Counted from the first letter of the stretch, positions 1 to 12,613 are shown. The stretch: 64,000 nt of DNA from Anaeramoeba flamelloides (GCA_027625915.1 JANTQA010000076.1:248001-312000); one strand, 5' to 3'. Numbers and translations are program-made. The notes: generated by a model not told the origin, from the sequence alone.

Positions 1-344
1 AACCCTCTTTTTATATGAATTAAAAATATACAATAAAAAATATTTTTTTTGAAGTATCTAAATAAAATTTGATAATAATCAGTTTATATATTGTTTTAAA
101 ATGGTAATAATAAAATTTTTCATACTTACTTTTTTTCTTTTCTACTTTAAACTTTAAACTTTTTTTTTTTTTTTTCAAAATTTGTTTTTGATCATTATCT
201 GGAAATAATTTAATTTGTAAATACATGATAATAAATTTTGGACTATGTAAGATCTACCAATAATATTTTACATTCAGACAAAATAAAAATTTTAAAATAA
301 AATCAGAATAATTATCATAGAAAAGAACCGATATTTTTTATTAT

Positions 345-560
345 TATTTAAAGGGGGTTTTATTAATTACTTTTGTTTACCCAGATTCCTAAATTTTTAT
401 TTCAAAATTACATTAAAGAATCATAAATAAGTTTACTCTCTACTAGGGATATAAAAATTGTGAATTCTTTTTTTTTCTAATAATATTAAAAATAAAAAGA
501 TTTTTTAATATTATTAGATATATTACTTTATCATCATTCAAATACCTGGGTTTTGTAATT
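345..560. repeat. Dispersed repeat M, copy 1
   Basis: This segment resembles 5265-5480 in the same orientation. Both run from a G-rich GGGGG(T/A) start, through a shared CCTAAATTTTTATTT block, to a shared ATATTAGATATATTA block. Similarity is patchy, so the copies are old. No ends or target duplication could be defined. Confidence 0.5.
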
Positions 561-1467
561 ATTCTAATAGGAAATACAAATAAAGATAAAATTATCCAAC
601 TCTTTAACGTTATCTGAATTGTTTATTTTTTTTAAACAGCTCACAATTTTTTGATTTATTTTTATTCATGACATAAGAGTACAATTTAGCATAAAATTAT
701 TATTTATTTTATTGTACTTTTCTATTTGTAAAAAAAAATAATAAAAGATTGGAAAGTATAATACTAATTTTTTTTCTAAATTACAAGTAATTTTAGTATC
801 TTGTTAACCCACCCCCCTTTTTTTTTGATGTTGGTATACAAAAAAAAATAGTACTATTTTTGTTGTTTGGTTGAAAAAATCTACAGAATATTGTAGAAAA
901 CCCAAAATTTTTAAATCTTCAATACTAAAAACTTTGAAAAATATATTTAAAAGCCAAATTTTACCAAAAGGTTACATTTTTTAACCCCTTAACACAAGTT
1001 ATAAAATTTCAATATCTCTTTTTCTTTCTTTCTTTTTTTTTTTTTTTTTACAACCCATAAAACACCATATAAACTCGCTGTTGAAAACTTTAACCCACAA
1101 AAATGTTTTTTTAATACTTATACTCTAATTTATTTCAATTAAATTAATTATTGGGATAAAAATTGAGAAATTGAAAATTGAGAAATTGAAAATTTTGAAA
1201 TTTTGCCAAATTTGAAAAATAATAATTTTTATTACTGCTCACTGAAATAATTAATATTTGGGTTGTTAATTATTGATTAAAAATAATCAAATTAAAAGGT
1301 ATTTCATTTGGCTATAAGTTATATTTTACAGGTTTCAAAAAAATATTTTATGGGAATTTTTATTTTTATTGTTTGGTTTTTTTTCTTATATACTTTTTTT
1401 TTGTTAAAATAATATATTTGAGATGTTCTTGAATCAAAAAATTATATTTTTTTCAAGTTTAAAATAC

Positions 1468-1648
1468 TTAAGTGACTAATATCTCTTAATTTTTTTTTAT
1501 CTAAATTTAATAAAGATTGAGATAATTTTTTGCCAGTTATTTAGATTTGAAAAACATATTTTATTTCGAATATTAAAGATTTTTAGAGATAAGGAATCTT
1601 TATTTAGACGTTGGTCAATAAAAAAAAAATAATAGAGAATAGCCTTTG
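1468..1648. mobile_element. Short TTAA-ended MITE, family B, copy 1
   Basis: A ~180-bp element. Its left end (TTAAGTGACTAATATCTCTT) and right end (AATAGAGAATAGCCTTTG) match the ends of the 587-bp element at 26861-27447. The inner block TTAGATTTGAAA and the block AAGGAATC..TTATTTA are also shared. It has no coding capacity and its right end is degenerate. Confidence 0.55.
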
Positions 1649-2281
1649 ATATATTTTTTTATTTGAAATTAAATAGATTTTTTATTCGAGTTATTTTAGT
1701 ATGGAGTGGAATTATTATTTTTTTTTTAATTGCATTTTGGTACAGATTATCTATAAGTAATCATATTTCTGTCTTCTTCAAAGTAAATTTTGTTTGGAAA
1801 ATAATTCGGAACTATATTGGTTTTTGAACTTTTGAAAAATTGAGAAAAATGTATCAAATTTTTTTAAAAACAATAATTCATTTTGTAAAATACTTTTAAA
1901 AGTAAGTTTAAAATTTTGGTAATCAGATTTTTATTTTGTTTTCCAATTTCAAGATGTGACATAGAGTTTTGAATTTGCTATTAAATTTTCAATAGTTCAA
2001 AAAATATTTGTGTTATATAAGATCTTAGTTACTAAATTTCCATTAAAATTTTGTAACTTTTTTTTTTCTTTAATTTATTCCAATATCTAATTCGATAACC
2101 AATGGTCTACTAAATTATATCTTAGACCAAACTAATTTTGAAGAATAACCCTTTCATATTTTGAGAATATTTTAAATTCGGAATCTAATTAGTTCAAATT
2201 TTTCTCTTTTTTTTTAGCAATCAGGAAAATTTTTAATATTTGGAGCGAATTAAGGATTTACTAACAAACAAACTCTACTCT

Positions 2282-2801
2282 TTGTTCTAAAATAAATAGA
2301 ACAAAATTTTCATTCAACTTTCCAAAATTAGGTTTTATAATTCATGTAACCTACTTTTAATTTCAAAATAAAATAATCAAAATTTTCATTCAGCTTTCCA
2401 AAAAATTACAGCACAGAATTAAAAGAAATCATCAAAATTCCCAATTCTAAAAGGGAAATTAATAATTTATTACTGGCTATAGGAATTAAAAAAGTGAAAT
2501 TTTACAATGACTGATAAATCTTTTTTAGGAAAGATGAATGAAAATTTTGTTCAATTTATTTTGCAACAAATAGTATTAATTTTTTACTGTTAATTGAATA
2601 ATAAAAAGATCAAAATTTTCTTTCAGCTTTCCAAAAAAAACACATCTCTCAACAATTAAAACAAATCAACAAACTCTCTCCGATTCCATAAGGCAAATTA
2701 ATAATTGAAGTTTGTTTTAAGATATTAAAAAATGGAAATTTTACATGATTTTAAAACTTTTTTTTGGAAAGTTGAATGAAAACTTTGTTTCATTTATTTG
2801 G
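2282..2801. repeat. Tandem pair of palindromic MITE-like units, family C
   Basis: Two consecutive ~200-bp units lie at about 2365-2563 and 2598-2801. Each opens with ATCAAAATTTTCATTCAGCT or a close variant and closes with its inverse (GAATGAAAATTTTGTT). A lone copy of the terminal motif lies just upstream at 2282-2333. The unit interiors also match each other (AAGGGAAATTAATAATT, GAAATTTTACA). A third copy is at 15938-16141. Confidence 0.65.
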
Positions 2802-3727
2802 AAAGAAAGAGTATTACTGTGAAAAGAAGCTTAAATTGTTTGATTGTCTCTTTTTAAAATTGCGAACTTTGATGATTTATTTTAAATATTGGATTAAGGT
2901 AATTATTTTTTCAAAAGCCGAATTAAAATTTTAATCTTTTTTTATAAACAATCAGCAATAAGGATTTTTTTCAATAAAACTATTGAAAAATATTGTTGGG
3001 TTTTAGATTGACTATTATACAATTGAACACTTTTTTTTCTTTTTTTGAGAAAAAATTTTTCTATTGATCTTTGATTTTAATATTTCTTTTTTTTGTCATA
3101 GAATTTTGGGCAAGCGGTACCACGTTAGTTATATTTAATAACTGTTTCTTTGATCGATGATGTAAACACATTCTTGAAAAAAATAAACACATCATTTAAT
3201 TTGAAACAGATTTTAAATGTCTCTAACTTATTGTTCAACAGTAAAAGATTTTTTTGTGAAGAATCTTAAAAAGTTTAGAATATTTCACGATCTGTTTGGA
3301 ATTGTCATTGTTAACTTTTCAAATCCAAAAGGTTTTTGTCACTAAATCGATTAAAAAAATAGATAAATTATTAACAAAGAATCAATAAAAAAAAATCTTC
3401 AAATTTGGAAGACAGAAGTAACTTGGAAATCAACTTAACATGTTCTTTCCTAACAGTTTTATTGTTACTTTTTTGATCTTAATAATTTTAATTTTATTTC
3501 GTAAAAAAAAAACTCAATTTTTTATTAGAGAATTTTCACGACTTAATTCAAACGAGAGAATTACCTTATTCTTTTTTTATGGGTAGTCCCTTCAATTTAT
3601 CAACTACTTTGCTTTATTCTCAATTTTGTGAAAAGATAGGTGAATAATTAATTAGTCATTTCATTTTTTATTTTTTTAAATCAGCATTTTTTTTTTTCAA
3701 ATAAATTTAATTTTCTCTTTCGTCAAA

Positions 3728-4129
3728 ATGAATTTCTCAAGATCTTACAACTTAAACCACACCGAACTCCCACCACAAAATTTTGAACACTTAACAGAAC
3801 TTAAACAATTTGTGAAAAGTTTAGATTCCACCATCAAAGTGAACACACCATCCACCAAACCTTCGCTTGATCTAACGATGACGTCTGAAAGCCCACAAAA
3901 TTCGAAACAATTTACTTTTGCACCAAAGAGCACCCCCCAACATTTTTTTTTGTCTTCGCGATCATCAAACAGCGATCAAAACAAAATTCTTTCGCTCCAA
4001 TTCAAAGAAAAAGAAAGAAAATCACACAACACAAACAAACACAAATCCTATTTCCAGAAACGATCACTAAGATCCCGTCAACGTAAAACAAAATTTTTGA
4101 CGGAAGACGATGTGGTGTATGAGTTTTAA
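3728..4129 (+). CDS. Hypothetical basic Ser/Asn/Lys-rich protein, 133 aa
   Basis: A single uninterrupted frame from ATG to TAA, 133 residues. I do not recognise the family. The N-terminal half is hydrophilic and rich in Ser, Thr, Pro and Asn. The C-terminal third (about residues 90-125) is strongly basic, with KERKSHNTNKHK and KRSLRSRQRKTK. It ends in a short acidic/hydrophobic tail, TEDDVVYEF. A nuclear or nucleic-acid-associated location fits the basic cluster but is inference. There is no signal peptide or membrane segment. Clearly higher GC than the flanking DNA, codon-like composition and a TCAAAATG start context support a real gene. The nearest gene is more than 4 kb away, so it stands alone. 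Confidence 0.6.
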   Translation: MNFSRSYNLNHTELPPQNFEHLTELKQFVKSLDSTIKVNTPSTKPSLDLTMTSESPQNSKQFTFAPKSTPQHFFLSSRSSNSDQNKILSLQFKEKERKSHNTNKHKSYFQKRSLRSRQRKTKFLTEDDVVYEF

Positions 4130-4897
4130 TTCAATTTGCTAGAAAGAGCCTTGTACAATTAATTTAGACTGCATTTCTTCAAACTGAAACATTGGCCCAA
4201 TTGTAGATTTTTTTTTTTTTAACTTTTAACCTTTTTTCTATCAAAATTAGACTAATTTTTTGGTTTGTTTCAAGTTTGGTTGTAAATTCTTTAGATTCTA
4301 ATCAACTCTTTCAAATCATTTATCTAATTTTTTAAAATTTTTTTCTTCTCTCTTCTTGTATTTTTTAGATTTCAGTCCAAAAACACCTAATTTAACTTCT
4401 TTTTGAAACTGATCTTTGATTTGATCACAAATATAAATTTAATTTATTCTTTTGTTTGGTTTATTTAAAACAATTTTTTTCATTAGGGAAAGTTTCCAAG
4501 TGAAAATTTGTTCTGAATTATTTCATACAACTGTGTTGTTTGGACTGATTTTAGATTTAATATTTTTTTTTTTACAAAATTTTCGTTTGCCCTTTAAACT
4601 CAGATTGGGTTCAAATCTCTTCAAAATTTGGTTTTGGACTAATTGAGTTTTTGGTTTCTGAAAAAAACATTTTATACAAATAAACATTTTATATGATTTT
4701 TTGATTTGAATTTTTTTTTGTTTTACATTCGTTTCTTTATCTTTTATATTTTTTTTTTTTCCCTTTTTCCTCATGAAGTTTCTTTGGAATTTGATGTATA
4801 AAGACAAAGATCTTGACAAACCAATTAAAAACTAGAATTAGGGAACATTAATTGAGACTTCATATTCGTACTTTTGAAAAGTAATGAATTTTTTTTA

Positions 4898-5045
4898 AGG
4901 GATCAGTCTTCTAGGACAACAAGTCAAAATTTTAAAATATGTTATTGTTGGTCTTCTCTACTAACAAATTTTTTTATGTCAATTGTCAAAAAATTCTGAT
5001 CGACCAATAAAACCAAAAAAGAATATTATTTTTTGAGATCAATTT
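4898..5045. repeat. Dispersed repeat L, copy 1
   Basis: Matches 21945-22090 in inverse orientation. The clearest shared block is TCAAAAAATTCTGATCGACC, preceded in both by CTCTACT..ACAAAT and CAAAATTTTAAAATAT-like blocks. The outer part begins AAGGGATCAGT here and AAGGGGCCAGT in the other copy. Confidence 0.55.
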
Positions 5046-5264
5046 TTTTTTTCCATTTTTTCTAAAAAAGAAAAAATTATTTAAATTCATTTTATTTCTC
5101 ACAAAATAAATAATTTATACACCTTATTCATCAATATTTTGATCATTATTATTCAATAACCAAGTCTTTGTTACCAGGAATTTTAAAATAAAGATTTTTT
5201 TCTTTTTTGAAATAATTTGTTTGGTTCAGCGAAAAAATTATATTCTTCTTTTTTTTTTTATTTT

Positions 5265-5480
5265 TTAACGGGGGAGTTGTTAATCCCTCTTGTGGACCCG
5301 AATTCCTAAATTTTTATTTATGAATTTTAATAAAGACTCGAAAATTAGTCTATTACCCATGAGTGATAATAAATATACTGAATCTTTTTTTAAAAATAAT
5401 ATTAAAAATATTATTATTATTAAATATATTAGATATATTAATTTTTTTTTTAATTCAGATATCCAAACACTACGATTATT
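5265..5480. repeat. Dispersed repeat M, copy 2
   Basis: Direct-orientation partner of 345-560. An open frame of about 76 codons covers it but has no recognisable domain and is shared only loosely with the other copy, so it is not called as a gene. Confidence 0.5.
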
Positions 5481-5503
5481 TTCATGGACTGGGCAGTCGT
5501 TAA

Positions 5504-5660
5504 GTTTTTTTGCGTTTTGAAATGTAAAGAAAATTTATTTAATTTTCTTTACATTTCAAAACGCAAAAAAAAAAAAACCGCCGTTAGCTTTTCCAGAATT
5601 TAAAAGAATTGAGTAAAATCAATGATTTTTTCTCCATTCTTTTTAATTCTGGAAAAGCTA
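5504..5660. repeat. Two adjacent near-perfect hairpins
   Basis: Hairpin 1 has arms at about 5504-5536 and 5541-5573, containing GCGTTTTGAAATGTAAAGAA and its exact inverse around a 4-5 base loop. Hairpin 2 has arms at about 5585-5610 and 5634-5660, containing TAGCTTTTCCAGAATT and its inverse around a ~25-base loop. Short GC-rich motifs GCCGTT and GACGGC flank hairpin 2. This may be a fold-back transposon; no target duplication is evident. Confidence 0.75.
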
Positions 5661-7093
5661 GGCACTTGACGGCACTCTACGACACAATCAGAGAGAAAAT
5701 GATCCAAATCTTCAATGATATCAAAATTTTTTGATTTTTTGCATAATTTGCAAAATTTTGATTTATCTTTGTTCATACAAAACTTTTATATATTCAACCA
5801 ATTTAAAAATAAATGTATTGATTTAAGAAGAATAATTATAATATGAGAAGTTTTAAAGCCCTTTAAACATTTTACAAAGAAATTTTTAATTTTTACAAGA
5901 TAAAATTTATTATTTTAAAATAAAATTTTCTTGAATATATTTGGGAATTAGTTAATTTTATCCTCAAAATTCTAAATCATTTTTTTTCTGCCAAAAATGA
6001 TTTGAATTGTTATAAAGATTCTTGTAAATAAGATAAAAAATTTGTTAAAAAAATTTTTCCAAAATTGAAAATTTTTTTATCATTTTTTTTCATTTTTTGA
6101 AAATAAAATGAAACCTTAAAGAAAAAAAATTTTTTTGCTTAATAGATCTCAATTTAATTGATAAAATGTAGTTATTCTTCGACTAAATATTCATTTATTG
6201 GGTCACCTATACCACAATTATTTTTATTGGCTGGAATTTCAATTGAAATATTAATCAATGAAAAATAATAACCAAAAAATTCTTCTTTCAAAATCAATCC
6301 TTTCGAACAAAAAACGAAGAATGTGTTTCATCATTTTTAAGAATAAACTTAAAAATGTTAAAAATAATTAAGTTACTTTATTTTGTTTTATATTTAAAAT
6401 ATGCAAAATTGGGATTTCAAAAAAGAGGCTTAAATTAATAGATTGTTTAGATGAGGTATATCCAATCCATTTCATAAGTCAAAACACTAATTTCGAAAAA
6501 AAATTTTCAAGATCTTGTAGAGATTTCACTTTATTTTTAAAAAATACGACGCCTGAATAGATTTTTTTGTTTTAGGGTAGGTTCCTTAGGGTTAAAAATA
6601 ATTGTCTGATATGGAAATAAAAATTTGGGTAATTTTTATTCGTGCCTAATATAAATCAATAACTATACCAACATTAGAAGTACAATCGATCTCTAAAAAT
6701 CAAAAACCCAGAAAAGAGGACCTTTTGAGAAAAAATTACCTGAAGAGAGATGCTCAATTTCTAATTTGAATGAATGGAATATATAATGTTGAAAACAACT
6801 ATGCCAGTTTTGAAGTGTCCCTCTTTGGTGTTTTTTAGAGATCTCAATGATTTTTTTTCATTTTTTTCTATTCTCAAATGAGTTATTTTTAATCTCAAGA
6901 ATGTTACAAAATCATTACCCTTTTCAAATATATGAATAGTTCCTAAATAACCATAAATACGATTCAATGGTATTACACTGATTGTTTACTTCTCAAAAAT
7001 TATTTGTTTTAAAGAGAAGAAATTCAACCTCTTTTGAAAAAGTAAAGGGTATTTTTTTTTTAAAAAATTTACAATTTTGGAATTGAGAATGCT

Positions 7094-7274
7094 TTGAAGG
7101 GACACATCTCGATGGTTATTATTTTTTGACCAATATCTAAATAAGGATTACTTATCTAGAAATATGTTTAATATTCAAAATAAGTAAAATTTTCAAATCT
7201 AAGTAATTGACAAAAAAATTTCTCAATTTCTATTAAATTTTTTTACTAAAATTTAATAAGAAATGAATCCTTAA
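7094..7274. mobile_element. Short TTAA-ended MITE, family B, copy 2 (inverted)
   Basis: A 181-bp element in the opposite orientation to 1468-1648. Its left end reads TTGAAGGGACACATCTC and its right end GAAATGAATCCTTAA. Inner blocks TTTTTTGACCAATATCTAAA and TTTCTCAATTTCTATTAAAT are the reverse complement of sequence in the other family members. Confidence 0.6.
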
Positions 7275-8801
7275 ACATTTTTTTTTTTGATTGAATTTTT
7301 AGTTAATGAGATACTCTCAAATTTTTTTTCATGTTAATTGAACTTTTTCAATCAAAAGAAATACATTTTTACAATACACCTTTTAGTTCCAAGTTGCCCC
7401 TTGAGCATAGATTAAATACACAGTAAATTATTAGAACCTTAAATAAAATTTCAATATATGTCAATAATATCAATAAATTATATTTAATGTGTTCTAGTGC
7501 TCTACATTTCAATTAATTAATAAACCCAATTTCAAAATGATTAACCCATTAAAAATCAAATTTTAAAATTAAAAATTATGATAAATTGAAACAATCTATT
7601 ATAATAAAATAAACGAACCAATTTTTCTTTCTTTTTTTTTCTTTTTTTTTATTGTATTTTTAGACAAGAACAATTATTTCTCGTGTATAAAACTGAATAT
7701 TAAAATAGTAATTTTTTATGAAATTTGGTTTATATTAATATTTTGTTTTTTTTTTACATAGATTTCCTTCTTTAAAAATTCTTTAGACAAAACTATTTTT
7801 TGAAATATTTTTTGTTTGAATTATTCACAAAAATTCTTGACTACAACTCCCGTAGAACTTTTAAAAATATTCAATTATTTAAATCAATAATCCAAAAAAA
7901 AAATGAAGAGAATAATCGTTTTTTCAATTTTTTCTGAATAGAACTTTGTGAATATTTCAGGTCCATACTAAGGTATTGGGTACCAGCCCATTTTATCTTC
8001 TTTCCAAATATTAAATAACACAATTAACTGTTAGGTTTTATTTCAAACATTTTATACAAGATTTAAAAGAGCTTATAATTTCATTTGGTATCAAATGTGA
8101 AAAGAGGATATCTGTGAGAAAAGTCAAAAGAATTAATTTTTCGAAAACAAATTATTTTAGAATTAATATATGAACGAGTCAATAAGAATCTCACAGTCAA
8201 AAATATTCCAAAAAACAAATTTCTAAAATAAATTAGAGAATTAGTTTTGAAATTTGAGATTGCAGGGTAAAGGTCGGTTTTTGTTTTTGAATATTTTCAA
8301 TTTAATAGAATTTTTTTTGAAGACAATTTTTCTCAAAAAGAGAGTGATGAAATGAGAAGTTAAAGAGGGAAAAGAAAAAATCTAAACTTGAAATTATCTT
8401 TGAGATTTGTTCAAAAAAATGGATTTGCAAAAAAAGTTCCTGCGTCAAGATCTTTTTATATGACCCAATAGGAAGAAGATGAGAAAAAACAACATCTGAT
8501 TTCTCCAATATGAATATCCATTTTTGGTAATGTTGATTGTCTACTTTGTGAATTCATCTTTCTTGTACCAAATCAATATTTATTTTTTTTTAAAAAGAAG
8601 GAAAATTTAAACTTTCTGAATATTTGGTAAGTTATTTCATTTTTTTTACTTTTTAGCCTTTTCCTTATTTTAATCCAATTAGCCTTTTATTTTTCTTCTT
8701 TGTTGTTTATTATTCTTGGGGTCACTAACCTGATCGAATTTAATCTTCTTATGGACTCAAAATCAAAATAAAGTTGATTGCTTTAGCCTGTAAAAACTAT
8801 A

Positions 8802-9551
8802 ATGTTTGTCACTAATAGAAAAAGATTTCCAATCCCAACATCAGACGAATTACTGGAGATAAAATTCAATTCAAATCTAAAAAGGCACAAGTCCATGGTA
8901 TCAAATATGAACCAACAAGAATCTTTCCATTCAGATCTCTTTAATAAGAAAAATAAACTACAAGGATCAAAATATGTAATTCACAACCAAAAAAGAATCA
9001 TTTCAGAGCTAAAATTAAAAAAAAAGCCAAACATACAAGACGTATTGAAAACAAAAAAAGAAAGCACAACTGATAAAGATTTAGACGAAAGGTTATTAAA
9101 AGAACAAAAAAAAATAACAATTTGCAAAAAGAAAAAAAAAGAACAAGAGGAAGGAAATAATAAGAGTCAGGAGAAAAGGTTAGAATTTGAAAAACATACT
9201 AACAACGAAAAAAAAAAAAGAAAAAAAGCCGAAGAAATTGAAAAAGAAAAAGAAAATGAAAGCGAAAAAGAAAAAAAAAAAGAAAATGAAAAAGCCGAAG
9301 AAAATGAAAAAGAAAACGAAAAAGAAAAAGAAGAAACACTGAAAATAGATCAAATCCAAGCCATAAAAATTGTAAAACTAGAAAACCAATTAGATCTTTT
9401 AAGCAAAGATATGAAAATACTTTGCAAAAAGGTCGACAATTCTATAAACGAAAGGACATTTTTAAATCAACAACTTTTGGATCTGTTTGGGATGATTCAT
9501 AAAAAAGCAAAAAAAGAAACATTAATAAAAAGAAATAAAAAAACAAAATAA
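8802..9551 (+). CDS. Lys/Glu-rich coiled-coil protein, 249 aa
   Basis: One exon, ATG to TAA. The N-terminal ~70 residues are of mixed composition (begins MFVTNRKRFPIPTSDELLEI). Residues about 70-180 become extremely charged, dominated by Lys, Glu and Asn, with repeated EKEKE/NEKEKE units that would form a long charged helix. Residues about 183-235 (IDQIQAIKIVKLENQLDLL and following) look like a conventional coiled coil, followed by a Lys-rich end. There are no transmembrane segments and no catalytic motif. The purine-rich coding strand matches the other long Lys/Glu/Asn tracts in the window. It could be a cytoskeletal or nuclear structural protein; no function can be assigned. The nearest neighbour is the proteasome gene about 3 kb downstream on the other strand. 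Confidence 0.7.
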   Translation: MFVTNRKRFPIPTSDELLEIKFNSNLKRHKSMVSNMNQQESFHSDLFNKKNKLQGSKYVIHNQKRIISELKLKKKPNIQDVLKTKKESTTDKDLDERLLKEQKKITICKKKKKEQEEGNNKSQEKRLEFEKHTNNEKKKRKKAEEIEKEKENESEKEKKKENEKAEENEKENEKEKEETLKIDQIQAIKIVKLENQLDLLSKDMKILCKKVDNSINERTFLNQQLLDLFGMIHKKAKKETLIKRNKKTK

Positions 9552-10109
9552 TAAATTCCTTAATGTTCTATTTTTAATGTATTTTGAATTATACACTCAC
9601 TTTCGTCTATTTTTGATCAAAACTTTCATGTTAAATGTTTTTATGATGGTCTTTATCGGCGTGATGAAGGGGACGAATTATGAGTATTTGCATTTTAAGG
9701 GTAGAGTACTTCTTGTGAAAAAAAATTTTCTTTTTGAAATCAAAAATCTTTTTACATCTTTATTTGTGAGTGTCAATTCCAATTAAAAACAAACCAACTT
9801 GTATTATCTGATCTATTTCTAAAAGATCAACATTATAAATCAATGAAATTTTTCGAAAAAAGTGCCTTGTAATTGCAACTCTTAATTCCAAATTTAAATT
9901 AATGTGAATTCTCATTTTTAATATAAAAACTCAATTTTGAAAGTTTCTCACTTGGAAACTTTTTTGAGATCCTCTTTGATTTTTTTTTCATGTTTTTTTG
10001 TATTGGTTAAATGGATCTAAAACTTTTTGAAACAAATATGATAAAATCACTTTGATGGTAATAGTAATGGGCTACAGAACAACCCTTGATTAATTAAATC
10101 TAATTAAAT

Positions 10110-10825
10110 CGATTTTGTTTAAAATAATAAACTAAACCATTTTCCAGTTAAAGGGGCCCAGTTGTGGTGAGTGAATTACACATGTTTAAAGGGGTTGAAT
10201 AAACATTTGGAAATTTATTTTAAATAAAATTCAAAATATTTAAAATCATTTTTTCTCATTTTCTTTTTTTCAATTTTTTTTTTTGACATATAATTCATTT
10301 GTATATATTTTTTTTTATTGTAAAATCTATAGTCACTTGGTAAAATAGTTTTATTCTAAGGTTATTGAAATATGAAAAAAAGTTCAGAAAATTCATGTTG
10401 ATTTCTATTGGATTTTATTTGCATCTAGAATCCGAATTCAAAATGAACAATTTTGTTTTTCTCAATGAAATTTCCTTTTTCAAATAGAGACCACAAATAC
10501 CAACACACTTCATTTGGGCACTTGATTTCTAAAAGAAAAATATGGAAAATCAAGTGAAAATTCTTTTATATTTATTATTCAAATACAAGTCGAAGATCAA
10601 AATCAATATTCTTGTTTTTTCTGGATAGTGCCCCTAAGAATTTGAGTTTTGAAAATTTTAAGAAAATCTATTTATTTATTAGATTTACTCCATACCAATA
10701 CAACTATTCCCTGTTTTATATTATTCAAATTATTTCATATTTGTTTTTAAAAGTAAAATTATTAAAAATAATTGAATTAGAAAAAAAAATGTTTTAATGA
10801 ATAAGATAGAAACTAAGTTTTTTTG
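10110..10825. repeat. Dispersed repeat E2, copy 1
   Basis: Matches 61765-62695 in the same orientation over most of its length. Shared blocks include AAACCATTTTCCAGT, GAGTGAATTACA, ATTCTAAGGTTATTGAAA, GACCACAAAT(A/C)CCAAC, TTATTATTCAAAT and AAGAAAATCTATT. The left part holds AAAGGGGCCCAGTT, the same motif that forms the ends of the element at 44816-45555, so the repeat probably derives from a transposon with that end. Confidence 0.75.
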
Positions 10826-10887
10826 CACGAAATTTAAGAAATTCAATAAAATACATTTTTATTTAAGAATGGTTTACTGAAAATATG

Positions 10888-10960
10888 CCCAGTTCGACTT
10901 TTAAAACACAAAATTTCAACGAAAATTTAAGGAACACATAAAAATCTCAAAAAATGTACA
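10888..10960. mobile_element. Degenerate left half of palindromic MITE family A
   Basis: The text CAGTTCGACTTTTAAAACAC, then CAAAATTTCAACGAAAATTT and AAGGAACACA, aligns with the left arm of the family A elements at 43-50 kb, with several differences. The right arm is missing, so this is an old partial copy. Confidence 0.6.
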
Positions 10961-12613
10961 ATAATTCTAAATTTTTTTTTCTCAAACTATTTTACTATAA
11001 TTTGAATCTTGTTAATCAAATTTGGATTTTTCTGATTAGATAATTTTTTTTCAAAGTTTGTTCTTTAAAAATGGAAATGGCTGTAATAAATTGTAAATAA
11101 AATATTTTCTTTAATATACAATCATTTTTTATTATTAAATAGTTTTATTGATGAATGTTTAAATTATTTTATAACCTATAAAAACTGAAAATTGTTTAAA
11201 TTAAATAAATATATATATAAAAACCTAAGAAATATTGAATCATAATTTTCCAGAGATTCTTTTTAGATACCATAAAAAAAAAAAAAAAAAAGAATATAAA
11301 TTTATTTAAGAAATCAATATTTGTATTTTTAGATTAACAACATTTGAATTTTTATAAAAATTTTCTTTAATTATTTTTGAACCAAAAAAAAAAGTTTAAT
11401 TTTGACTTAAATAATTATGAGATTTATTTAAGATTTGAATATAAAATGAAATTCACCATACTGAATAGAAATTTCAATTTGAAAACCAAAATTAGAGTCA
11501 TTTTTGTAAATTGTTTAAAAGTTTTTTAAATTATCTACAATTCCTTTACAAGAGGCAATTGACTAAAAACTACACAAGAACTTTATACCAATTTCTTTCT
11601 AAAACTTTTCTAAATATAAATTTTCTTTGACTTGATTCTCTTATTTTCTTCGAGTAGAATAAGAATATTTTTTAAAAAATATTCCTATGTTAATTGAATG
11701 AGTAATTCAAAAATATTTTCTTTAATCTTTTGGAAAAAAATCAACAATTTATTGTTCAATAAGGATAAAAATATATATTTTTTAGAGACCTTTGAACTTT
11801 AGAGCACTGGTATTATTTATTTTTAATTAGAACATACTTCCATTCTAGAGAAATTTATGTTGATCCTAATCCATTAATTCGCAAATAAATTTTAACAAAA
11901 CATTTCTTTTTTCAAATAAATTCAATTCTTGATGAATCTCTGGTGAAATAATCAGTCAAGGGTTCAATGTTAAAAAAAAACTAGATAATCTTTTATAATC
12001 AAAATTTTGAAAGACATAAATTGTTCATTGCAATTCAAAGATTGTCTCGATACATTTAGGGTATAGGCACAGTCATTAGAAGCAAATTTTGTATTACTAT
12101 GAAAAAAATTATCAAAAATTTTGGAGATGGCTCACAAAAAATGCATTGGTTATTTTGTTAAAATTTCACCAACAATTATTGATCGATCAAATGATTAGGT
12201 ACTATTAACTGGATTAATTTGAGTTTTTTCTAGATAACTAAATCCCACTTTAACCCAATATCAATTGTTCAAAAAAAATTTTCAGATCGAATGTAACAGA
12301 GTAAGTAACTGAAAAAATGGGAAATAAATACATAACAAGAAAAGACAAAAAAATGAAATATTTTAAAAAATGATTTTCATTCATATTGTAGAAAAATCAA
12401 AATTATTTCCAAATTTCAGGAAAGCATGATATTGTTATTCTTTTAACGTTTTTTAACTGTGTTAAAAACTTTAGAATTTTAGTTTGTATGAAAAAATATG
12501 AGATAATTTTTGATAAAAGAAAAAAATTTTCAGACAAATTAATGATAAAGAAATGTTGGAAAAAAAAGATTTTCAGAAAAAAAATTTTTTTTTTTGAATT
12601 TTTTCCTTTCTCT

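Larger units (their letters stand above)
1..3727. other. Gene-free AT-rich stretch with repeats
   Basis: No supportable gene on either strand; open frames here are short and made of A/T-rich low-complexity codons. The stretch holds a dispersed repeat (345-560), a short TTAA-ended element (1468-1648) and a cluster of palindromic units (2282-2801). A C-run followed by T-run lies near 808. The last ~100 bases before 3728 are T-rich and may hold the promoter of the gene that follows; no specific motif could be defined. Confidence 0.6.
4130..8801. other. Gene-free stretch with repeats and hairpins
   Basis: No supportable gene. Contents: repeat L copy 1 (4898-5045), repeat M copy 2 (5265-5480), two strong adjacent hairpins (5504-5660) and a 181-bp TTAA-ended MITE (7094-7274). 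Otherwise unique A/T-rich DNA with many homopolymer runs. Confidence 0.6.
9552..12613. other. Gene-free stretch with two repeat copies
   Basis: No supportable gene. It contains one copy of a ~0.7-kb dispersed repeat (10110-10825) and a degenerate half of the palindromic MITE (10888-10960). The remainder is A/T-rich with short homopolymers. The block just after 9552 is probably the 3' flank of the coiled-coil gene. Confidence 0.55.

Noticed and set aside
1-20. AACCCTC at the left edge as possible telomere repeat
   Set aside because: A single occurrence, not a tandem array.
4600-4625. GGGTTCAAATC resembling a tRNA T-arm
   Set aside because: No cloverleaf partner stems or acceptor could be built around it.
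4523-4819. Minus-strand 98-codon Lys-rich frame
   Set aside because: Composition is that of T-rich DNA read on the other strand; no start context, domain or homologous copy.
9577-9786. 69-codon frame just after the coiled-coil gene
   Set aside because: Hydrophobic A/T filler starting ~25 bases after a stop codon; more likely 3' UTR.
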